Below, piece after piece: positions 58,113-64,000 of a stretch of DNA of 64,000 nucleotides (its first letter is position 1; each line of letters opens with the position of its first letter). The translations under genes were made by a program, and so were the position numbers. The DNA is from Candidatus Saccharibacteria bacterium UBA2952. GTDB lineage: Bacteria > Patescibacteriota > Saccharimonadia > Saccharimonadales > Saccharimonadaceae. The stretch lies in NCBI GenBank assembly GCA_002348605.1, contig DEBQ01000007.1, forward strand, positions 62,001 through 126,000, in the 5' to 3' direction. The notes beneath the pieces are model-generated. The model made no database searches and was not told the origin of the DNA. It worked only from the letters and a program-made list of their open reading frames with translations.

Positions 58113-59243
58113 ATGAAAGTTACCATTGACTCATCTACGCGTACGTTCGTCCGATTTTGGCTTGTCCCGGTAGGTCTGCTGGTCGCAGGCATGGCTGTAT
58201 ACAGCGCCAGGACAGCGCTTATTATTTTAGGCACGGCTCTGTTCTTAGCTCTTGCCTTGAATACACCTGTTTCTCGCTTGGCAAAAGTGCTTCCAGGCAG
58301 GAGTCGCGTACTTTCAACCGCAATCGCCTACGTGGTTGTAGTCGTACTACTTGGTGCATTTCTTTTTCTTGCCGTACCGCCGATAATCGAGCAGACGGCT
58401 AAATTCGTGCAGACAGTGCCGCAACTTGTTGAAACAGCCCGCGAGCAGTGGAAGGGCTTGAATAGCCTGCTTGACCAATACAACCTGCATCAACAGGTCG
58501 ATCAAGCTACTACATCGCTACAGCAAAGCGCATCCGGCTGGGCTTCAAGCGTAGGCAGTAACGTACTGAGCGGGATTACTTCAGTATTTGGCTTCATTAC
58601 CGCGACCATTTTGGTGTTGGTTCTGTCGTTCCTAATGCTTATCGAAGGTCCTGGCCTAATGCAGAAATTCTGGGGGCTTTACGCCGACACCGAAAAGCGC
58701 GACCTTCACCATGGCATCGTTAGCCGCATGCACGCTGTTGTGTCGGGGTATGTCACTGGCCAGTTGACCGTATCTGGACTGGGAGCATTGTCCGCCGGTT
58801 TGGTAGTGTTCCTGCTTAGCTTCTTCTTCGATATACCAAGTAACCTTGGCGTGCCCGCTGCCGCAGTTACCTTCATTCTGTCGTTGATTCCTATGTTTGG
58901 CGCCACGATTGGCGGCATCATTATTACGGGTCTGCTGGCATTTAACGACATTCGGGCGGCAATCGTATACGTTATTTTCTTCGTCGTGTATCAGCAACTT
59001 GAAAACAATTACATATCGCCTACCATCCAATCAAAGCGTTTAGAATTGTCAGCGCTTACTATTCTAGCCTCGGTAACTATCGGTTTATACCTCTTTGGTG
59101 TAGCTGGTGGTATTATCTCTATTCCTGTCGCTGGTTGCGCGAAAGTACTACTCGATACCTACCTTGAAAAGGTCAAGGCAGAGCGCAAAAAGTCATCGCA
59201 GCCGCTCGCAAAGCTTGCCAAAGCCGTCAGCCGCGATTCTTAA
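58113..59243 (+). CDS. AI-2E/PerM-family membrane protein
   Basis: 376 residues, about eight membrane helices with a cytoplasmic/periplasmic coiled part (QTVPQLVETAREQWKGLNSLLDQYN). Family marks FGFITATILVLVLSFLML, MFGATIGGIIITGLLAF and QQLENNYISPTIQSKRLELSALTI. Family members export autoinducer-2 or other small molecules, or act as Na+/H+ antiporters. Confidence 0.9.
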   Translation: MKVTIDSSTRTFVRFWLVPVGLLVAGMAVYSARTALIILGTALFLALALNTPVSRLAKVLPGRSRVLSTAIAYVVVVVLLGAFLFLAVPPIIEQTAKFVQTVPQLVETAREQWKGLNSLLDQYNLHQQVDQATTSLQQSASGWASSVGSNVLSGITSVFGFITATILVLVLSFLMLIEGPGLMQKFWGLYADTEKRDLHHGIVSRMHAVVSGYVTGQLTVSGLGALSAGLVVFLLSFFFDIPSNLGVPAAAVTFILSLIPMFGATIGGIIITGLLAFNDIRAAIVYVIFFVVYQQLENNYISPTIQSKRLELSALTILASVTIGLYLFGVAGGIISIPVAGCAKVLLDTYLEKVKAERKKSSQPLAKLAKAVSRDS

Positions 59244-59247
59244 AAGG

Positions 59248-60669
59248 TTATTTATCGTATGACCAAACGGTTCCGTTCGCGGTATCGTTTAGGCGTATGC
59301 CACTACTTGCCAGTTCGTCTCGAATTTTGTCAGAAAGCTCCCAGTCTTTCGCATCACGGGCACGCTCGCGTTCAATAATACGTCGCTTCTGATCATCCGA
59401 TATATCAGGTGTCGTTCCAATAAGGTCAATTCCGAGCAGCTGCTCGATCGCTTCAAGTAGCGCAACTAAGCTGTGGCGGTTGATATGTTCGACAGATACG
59501 TTCTCAAGCGACGATAGCGCTTGGTCAATGTGCGCCAGTGCTGCCGGGGTATCGAGGTCGTTCTTCAGGGCCTCTTTAACCGTGCCGACGGTAGCCAGTA
59601 GCGATATGTCATTATCGTCACCGGCGCTTAAGGTGTCGTGCGTCTGGTGTCGAAGCGCCGCAGCGGCGCGCCAATTATTAAACCGATTTGCAGCCGCTTC
59701 CATGATTACCCAGTCAAAATTTCCCTCGGTCCGGTAGTGTTTTGAAAAGGCCAGCACCTTGAATGCGTTCAAATCATAACCCTTTCGCACGATATCGTCG
59801 AGCGTGACGATATTACCAATAGACTTTGATATTTTGGTGCCGTCGATTTTTATGTGGTTGTTGTGCAGCCACATACTCGCGAACGATTTGCCGGTCAGTC
59901 CTTCAGTCTGTGCTATTTCGTTCGTATGATGAACAGGAATATGGTCAATGCCTCCAGTATGGATATCAATTTGGTCGCCTAGTGTTTCGCGTGCGATGAC
60001 CGAACATTCCAAATGCCAACCAGGGAATCCCTTGCCCCATGGGCTGTCCCATTCCATGTCACGCTGGGAGCCCTCAGGGCTTAGCTTCCAAATCGCAAAG
60101 TCCGTCACGAGCCGTTTTCCATTCACCGCAACACGCTTACCTGCTTCTAGTCCTGAAATATCGAGTTTAGCTAGCTTTCCGTAGTCGTTCAGTTTGGACG
60201 TGTCGAAGTACAGTCCTTCGCCTTCAATAACATAAGTCAGTCCTTTATCTTCGAGCCCCTTTGCGAATGCAATCTGTTGTTCAATATAATCGGTTGCGCG
60301 CACCAGGTGCGTCGGACGTTTAAGTCTTAATAATTCATAGCCTTCACGCTCGGCGACAGCAATATAACGCTCGGCGACGTCCCAAGCTGTCGTTCCCTCT
60401 GCTTTAGCGCCCTTTTCCATCTTGTCTTCGCCCGAATCGTCGTCGCTGGTTAGGTGACCGACGTCGGTGATGTTTTGGGTGCGCTCTACCGTGTAGCCTT
60501 CGTCTTCAAGCACACGCACCAGAACGTCCCAGTAAAGATAGCCGAGCCAGTTTCCGATGTGTGGTTGTGAATAAACAGTCAGGCCACAGGTGTAAAGCTT
60601 AATGATCTCTGCTTCAATCGTTTTCAGCTCTTCTTTGGTATTTCCAAGCGTATTATGCAGCTTCATCAT
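59248..60669 (-). CDS. cysS: Cysteinyl-tRNA synthetase
   Basis: 473 residues. Zinc ligand Cys in LYTCGLTVY, HIGH as PHIGN, WHLECSVIA and GGIDHIPVHHTNEIAQ for the remaining zinc/active-site residues, KISKSIGN for KMSKS, and a C-terminal DALR-like helix bundle with RARDAKDWELSDKIRDEL. Start overlaps the DHH gene stop by 17 bp. Confidence 0.97.
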   Translation of the reverse strand: MMKLHNTLGNTKEELKTIEAEIIKLYTCGLTVYSQPHIGNWLGYLYWDVLVRVLEDEGYTVERTQNITDVGHLTSDDDSGEDKMEKGAKAEGTTAWDVAERYIAVAEREGYELLRLKRPTHLVRATDYIEQQIAFAKGLEDKGLTYVIEGEGLYFDTSKLNDYGKLAKLDISGLEAGKRVAVNGKRLVTDFAIWKLSPEGSQRDMEWDSPWGKGFPGWHLECSVIARETLGDQIDIHTGGIDHIPVHHTNEIAQTEGLTGKSFASMWLHNNHIKIDGTKISKSIGNIVTLDDIVRKGYDLNAFKVLAFSKHYRTEGNFDWVIMEAAANRFNNWRAAAALRHQTHDTLSAGDDNDISLLATVGTVKEALKNDLDTPAALAHIDQALSSLENVSVEHINRHSLVALLEAIEQLLGIDLIGTTPDISDDQKRRIIERERARDAKDWELSDKIRDELASSGIRLNDTANGTVWSYDK

Positions 60670-61642
60670 GGGCCTCCAGTGCCTTTGAAACCGCCGTGGT
60701 AAGTTCTTTTATGACGGTGTCATATGATTCATATACGCGGAATCCGGCGGCGTACACATGACCGCCGCCACCAAAATAGCCAGCGACAGCATCTGCGACT
60801 GGTAGGTTCGTCCGGAGCTTGCCGGTTAGTTTTCCGTCAGGGTAGGTTTTTATCGCTACTGCCACTTGGACATTCTCGACGAGTCGCATTTCGTCGAGCA
60901 CAAGCACACTGGGGTTGTACTGGTCGCTGTAGGCCTGTATGTCCTCCCACGGAACATGGACGAGCGCCAATTTGCCATCGAGCAGGTATTCGATCCGCTG
61001 AATCAATTCGCCTTTGTATTTCAGAATTTCAGGAGACTTTTTCATGAACTCCCGGCGGCGGTCTTCAATGGCAGCAACATGCGCACCAAGTTCGGTCAGC
61101 TCGGCGGCAATTCGGTAGCTTTCTGGCGTCACGGTCGCGATAGAAAGGCCGAGCGAATCGGCGAGCTGGGCTCCTAATAAATGTTCGGCTGCTTGCTCGT
61201 TTATCGGCCAACCGGCATTTTTTGCTAGTCGGTAAATAACCTCACTTGTTGCGATAGCTTCCTCGAATAATGGCGTGTGATCGAACGTGAGCGTGCTTTT
61301 TGTCGCATGATGGTCAATCACGAGAACAGGGTGAGATTCGAAGAACGAACGAACACCTGGCGTATCAAGAACTTTGGTTAGCAGTACGTCTGCACTCGTG
61401 TCCACGATAATCGCTAGGTCAGTTTTAGCGTCGAACTCCATCGTAACCCGGTCCCAACCCGGGAAGTAGCGCAGATACTTAGGAATTTCCACCGGACAGT
61501 GCATGACAACTTGCTTACCAAGGTCACCTAGAATTTCTTCAAGCGCTAAAGAACTGCCTAGACTATCGCCGTCGGGGTTTTCAGCCTGAACGACAACAAT
61601 CCGCTCAGCGGCGTTAATGAGTTGTTTCGCCTCTTCGTACAT
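60653..61642 (-). CDS. DHH/DHHA1 phosphoesterase (NrnA-like)
   Basis: 329 residues. Metal sites ENPDGDSLGS, IVDTSAD, VIDHHATKS, and the C-terminal DHHA1 motif GGGGHVYAAGF. It degrades short RNA oligonucleotides or cyclic-dinucleotide products (pAp, pGpG). ATG 61642 is supported by TACACT 7 nt upstream; the longer frame to 61702 would run through the module J terminator. Confidence 0.92.
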   Translation of the reverse strand: MYEEAKQLINAAERIVVVQAENPDGDSLGSSLALEEILGDLGKQVVMHCPVEIPKYLRYFPGWDRVTMEFDAKTDLAIIVDTSADVLLTKVLDTPGVRSFFESHPVLVIDHHATKSTLTFDHTPLFEEAIATSEVIYRLAKNAGWPINEQAAEHLLGAQLADSLGLSIATVTPESYRIAAELTELGAHVAAIEDRRREFMKKSPEILKYKGELIQRIEYLLDGKLALVHVPWEDIQAYSDQYNPSVLVLDEMRLVENVQVAVAIKTYPDGKLTGKLRTNLPVADAVAGYFGGGGHVYAAGFRVYESYDTVIKELTTAVSKALEAHDEAA

Positions 61643-61659
61643 TGCTATTAGTGTATCAG

Positions 61660-61699
61660 AAAAGCAATCAGCCCGCCCCCGAAGGAGCGGACGATTGCT
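61660..61699 (-). terminator. Terminator of module J
   Basis: GCAATC/GATTGC outer stem with inner CCGC/GCGG, followed on minus by TTTTC. It overlaps the promoter region of the DHH gene. Confidence 0.75.
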
Positions 61700-61727
61700 C
61701 AACTCAGGGAACGGGCGACAACCGACT

Positions 61728-62093
61728 CTACGGAACTGTGAAGCCGGTAATGGTTCCCTTCAGGATGACTGACTTGTTGCGGCCGTGCTCTGCACACGCA
61801 AGGAGCACATGCACGCGATTTCCGACGATGAGGCTACGCCTGGAGTCAATCCAAGCCGTCACATCAGCTTGATCAACATCGGCCCCCCGGCGGCGCATCT
61901 CTTGTACTAATTCGGTGGCTGCGTCACGCACCGGCTTGGGCCAATCCTTGGTGCGGATCACGTACTGCTTTTCGCCCGATCGACCGCGCGACACAGTACA
62001 GACTCGCTTGCCACCGGTGGTGTGAACGATGAGCTCCTCACCCATGTCGGGCGGACCTTCGTGAACAACGGTCGTGATGATCTTGAAGGGCAT
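61728..62093 (-). CDS. Hypothetical protein (accessory module J)
   Basis: 121-residue soluble protein. MPFKIITTVVHEGPPDMGEELIVHTT, SGEKQYVIRTKDWPKPVRDAATELVQEM and RRSLIVGNRVHVLLACAEHGRNKSVI give a mixed beta/alpha fold. Not recognised. AGGAGG lies 9 nt before ATG. G/C-ending codons and independent terminator place it with the accessory modules, but the promoter is weak. Confidence 0.72.
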   Translation of the reverse strand: MPFKIITTVVHEGPPDMGEELIVHTTGGKRVCTVSRGRSGEKQYVIRTKDWPKPVRDAATELVQEMRRRGADVDQADVTAWIDSRRSLIVGNRVHVLLACAEHGRNKSVILKGTITGFTVP

Positions 62094-62128
62094 CGCCCTC
62101 CACCTCCTAGACTAGAAGTTGAAAAGCG

Positions 62129-62165
62129 GTACGATAATCATCGTACGAAACTACGGGTTTCGCAA
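62129..62165 (-). promoter_or_regulatory. Promoter/operator region of module J with twin hairpins
   Basis: A TTGCGA -35 candidate (62160-62165) has no clean -10. Two perfect inverted repeats abut: GTACGAT-aatc-ATCGTAC (62129-62146) and CGAAAC-tacgg-GTTTCG (62146-62162). They may be operators or leader hairpins. Confidence 0.4.
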
Positions 62166-62173
62166 GCATAGCC

Positions 62174-62653
62174 TTATTCGGACTCGTCCCAAAATAATGT
62201 ATCTGTCGTCGGGTAGTCGAGTTCGGAGTAGGTATTACCCTGCTTTATTTGTTTAACAACATGCTTTATCAGTGGCAATGTTTTTGATGGAAGCTTATCT
62301 ATAGCCACCCAGAGTAGTTCATCGGCTTTTTGGAGTTCATTATTTTTTGCAGTTCCCTGGTATGTATTTGCCGTAAAGAAGAACGACACTCGTTCATGAT
62401 CTTTATCGTCTGCAACATAGTAGGCCGTGTGTGATAGTACTAGGTCCTTACGGCTAACGGTAATGTCGACTTCTTCTTTTGATTCACGAATAGCACAATC
62501 TGTCGGTGATTCCATTGGTTCAATGTGTCCTGCAGGCAATGTATACCAACCATCGCGCCAGCCTGTATTGTGTCGCCTAATTAAAAGGACTTCATCTTTC
62601 TCGTTCCTAAAAAATACCCATACCGCAGGGATGACTGAATGTCGGCCGTTCAC
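62174..62653 (-). CDS. NUDIX hydrolase
   Basis: 159 residues. Nudix box GHIEPMESPTDCAIRESKEEVDI keeps the REx2EE core. VLLIRRHNTGWRDGWYTLPAG precedes it as usual. Hydrolyses nucleoside diphosphates linked to another group, perhaps oxidised dNTPs. Start GTG 62653 overlaps the recR stop (GTGA). Confidence 0.92.
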   Translation of the reverse strand: MNGRHSVIPAVWVFFRNEKDEVLLIRRHNTGWRDGWYTLPAGHIEPMESPTDCAIRESKEEVDITVSRKDLVLSHTAYYVADDKDHERVSFFFTANTYQGTAKNNELQKADELLWVAIDKLPSKTLPLIKHVVKQIKQGNTYSELDYPTTDTLFWDESE

Positions 62654-63267
62654 AGCTTGCGTCTGCCTTCAAGCGCATGACTCAGCGTAATTTGGTCGGC
62701 GTACTCAAGGTCTACTCCAACCGGTATGCCGCGAGCCAGGCGACTCATGGCGATATTGACGTCATTGTCCTTCAAGTATTTCTGTAGGAATAGTGCTGTT
62801 GACTCACCTTCGACGCTGGCATTCGTGGCTATGATAAGCTCTTCGACACCGTCATTATTAATGCGCTCTACCAGCTCTGGAATGTGAAGCTGCTCTGGGC
62901 CAATACCGTCGATTGGTGATATCGCACCGCCGAGTACATGGTATGTGCCCTTGTACTGGCCGGTACGTTCAAGCGCTACGATGTCGAGTGGCTCTTCGAC
63001 AACAGCAACTAAAGATTTATCGCGTGACGAATCGCTATAGAGTGGTGATACCTCTTCATCGGCGTCAATGAGCGCAAACGTAACAGGACACTGCTTAACT
63101 TGGGCATGAATAGCACCAAGTGCTTTAGCGAGATCCTGGGCGACACGTGGGTCGGCTCGCAGCAAAAAATAGGCATAGCGTTCGGCGGTACGAGCACCAA
63201 CGCCAGGCAGTTTGCCTAGCTCGTCAATGAGTGCGGTAAGCGCTTTTGGAAGCAGCTGGGTCGACAC
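62650..63267 (-). CDS. recR: Recombination protein RecR, zinc finger degenerate
   Basis: 205 residues. N-terminal helix-hairpin-helix LGKLPGVGARTAERYAYFLLR, then the place of the C4 zinc finger: only one Cys remains (KQCPVTFALIDADEEVSPLYSDSSRD). The Toprim domain follows (LVAVVEEPLDIVALERTG, YHVLGGAISPIDGIGPE, EELIIATNASVEGESTALFL) and the C-terminal Walker-B-like SRLARGIPVGVDLEYADQITL. Loads RecA with RecF/RecO. Start GTG 63267. Confidence 0.94.
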   Translation of the reverse strand: MSTQLLPKALTALIDELGKLPGVGARTAERYAYFLLRADPRVAQDLAKALGAIHAQVKQCPVTFALIDADEEVSPLYSDSSRDKSLVAVVEEPLDIVALERTGQYKGTYHVLGGAISPIDGIGPEQLHIPELVERINNDGVEELIIATNASVEGESTALFLQKYLKDNDVNIAMSRLARGIPVGVDLEYADQITLSHALEGRRKL

Positions 63268-63278
63268 AAGGTGCCTGC

Positions 63279-63569
63279 TTACATTCCGGGCAGGTTCAAG
63301 CCGCCCATGAGTGGTTTCATGGTTTCGGCGGCAATTTCCTGCGCTTTGGCGAGTCCGTCACGAACAGCAATCTTGATCCAGTGCTCAAGTTCCTCGATGT
63401 TCTCAAGGTCGACCATTTCAGGGTCGATCTTGATGCTATCGATCTTAAGTTCGCCAGTCACACGCACGATAACGGCGCCGTCGCCAGCTTCTACTTCGAT
63501 GATTTGCTTTTTCAGGTCTTTCTGAGCTTTTCTCAGGTCGTTCAGCATTTTCATTTGGTCGAATGCCAT
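63279..63569 (-). CDS. YbaB/EbfC-family nucleoid-associated protein
   Basis: 96 residues. MKMLNDLRKAQKDLKKQIIEVEAGDGAVIVRVTGELKIDSIKIDPEMV and a C-terminal helix with AKAQEIAAETMKPLMGGL. Binds DNA as a dimer. Adjacent recR is the classic neighbour. AGAGGA upstream of ATG. Confidence 0.93.
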   Translation of the reverse strand: MAFDQMKMLNDLRKAQKDLKKQIIEVEAGDGAVIVRVTGELKIDSIKIDPEMVDLENIEELEHWIKIAVRDGLAKAQEIAAETMKPLMGGLNLPGM

Positions 63570-63615
63570 AAGTAACTATCCTCTCGTTTAAAACTTATCC
63601 CATTATACTTCAGCG

Positions 63616-64000
63616 TCAGCTGTTTTTGTAGAGGTAGAAGCGGTCCGCGTCGCTAGCGGTCCGCGTCACAAGTATGTCCGACGGCAATTTTGTGATTCCT
63701 CGACGCATAGTGCGCTCAACGATGCTGACTGGAGCGGTAGCGACCGCACTGGTATTTGCAGATACGGTCAATTTCGAGACGTAACGTTGGTGGCGGGCAA
63801 AACTACTATAAAATTCCAGCTGGTCGGGCTCGACTACCAGCTGAACGGTAGTGTTACGATCGAGGGTATCAAGTTTTTTTGATAGCACCGAAAGATCGCT
63901 ATTGTAGGCGGCGTTAACATTCGTATCGTAGTGTAGGCCATACACGTAGCGGTCAACGCTTGAAACGACAAGCCCAAGCACCAGCACGGCAAGCGGCAGT
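63616..64000 (-). CDS. C-terminal part of a membrane-associated protein, 5' part beyond the window
   Basis: The frame is open to the right edge, so only the last ~128 residues are seen. A hydrophobic segment at the edge (AVLVLGLVVSSV) is followed by an extracytoplasmic-looking domain (DTNVNAAYNSDLSVLSKKLDTLDRNTTVQLVVEPD, SIVERTMRRGITKLPSDILVTRTA). Not recognised. Confidence 0.6.
   Translation of the reverse strand, partial: LPLAVLVLGLVVSSVDRYVYGLHYDTNVNAAYNSDLSVLSKKLDTLDRNTTVQLVVEPDQLEFYSSFARHQRYVSKLTVSANTSAVATAPVSIVERTMRRGITKLPSDILVTRTASDADRFYLYKNS

Noticed and set aside
60653..61702. Longer start for the DHH gene at 61702
   Set aside because: It would translate through the module J terminator; the ATG at 61642 has a well-placed -10 and begins the usual family N-terminus.
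1..64000. CRISPR array, rRNA operon or transposase/integrase gene
   Set aside because: No regularly spaced direct repeats, no rRNA sequence and no DDE, HUH or tyrosine/serine recombinase motifs were seen in the translated frames.

Overview
The window looks like chromosome from a Saccharibacteria (TM7)-type member of the Candidate Phyla Radiation. This rests on gene content and style, not on a marker-gene tree. In 64 kb there is an F-type ATP synthase, tRNA charging (gltX, cysS), trans-translation (smpB), RecR, GreA and several small hypothetical families. There are also two sortases, an LPxTG surface protein, type IV pilin-like proteins and sensor kinases, but almost no biosynthesis. TGA acts as an ordinary stop, which argues against the recoded Gracilibacteria/Absconditabacteria lineages.

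Layout. 1-15.3 kb: a sensor kinase cut by the left edge; an alpha/beta hydrolase; a sortase operon with its LPxTG substrate; tRNA-Glu; a pilin; a DUF3048 protein/histidine kinase/receiver operon; gltX; a PEGA-domain protein; a second sortase; tRNA-Leu. 16-20 kb: an operon of membrane, HAD and NnrD-like proteins, then exonuclease III with a guanylate kinase-like gene. 20-25.2 kb: an accessory-rich stretch around smpB and a cytidylate kinase-like gene. 25-34.5 kb: two divergent GT4 glycosyltransferases, an ABC-F ATPase, an AAA ATPase, a glutaredoxin and a pilin-like RCC1 propeller protein. 34.5-41 kb: the atp operon. 41-50.8 kb: Dus, a UvrD-like helicase/nuclease, a TrmA/RlmD methyltransferase, a DEAD-box helicase, 5-formyl-THF cyclo-ligase, ChaB and a flavodoxin-like protein. 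51-64 kb: an SDR, a secreted protein, tRNA-Gln, greA, a two-component system, lipid-phosphate genes, cysS-DHH, and recR-YbaB.

The most unusual feature is a set of ten accessory modules (called A to J here) dropped between these core genes: 2.4-3.1, 15.5-16.2, 20.1-20.7, 20.7-22.2, 22.7-23.4, 24.3-25.2, 28.5-28.9, 42.0-42.8, 50.8-51.4 and 61.7-62.2 kb. Each holds one gene (D holds two) of mostly unknown function, with strongly G/C-ending codons, a good Shine-Dalgarno and usually a hairpin at the 3' end. Nine of ten have a recognisable sigma70 promoter with exactly 17 bp between -35 and -10. D and H also carry leaders of about 400-480 nt full of hairpins and are bounded by perfect 13- and 14-bp inverted repeats; in F the predicted mRNA 5' end is complementary to the segment just before its terminator. 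H encodes a 48-residue protein. These behave like phage morons or portable gene cassettes and are the best candidate here for something undescribed.

Many core genes use a different signal: a -10 box 6-8 nt before the start codon with no Shine-Dalgarno, which predicts leaderless transcripts. The window therefore shows two expression styles side by side.
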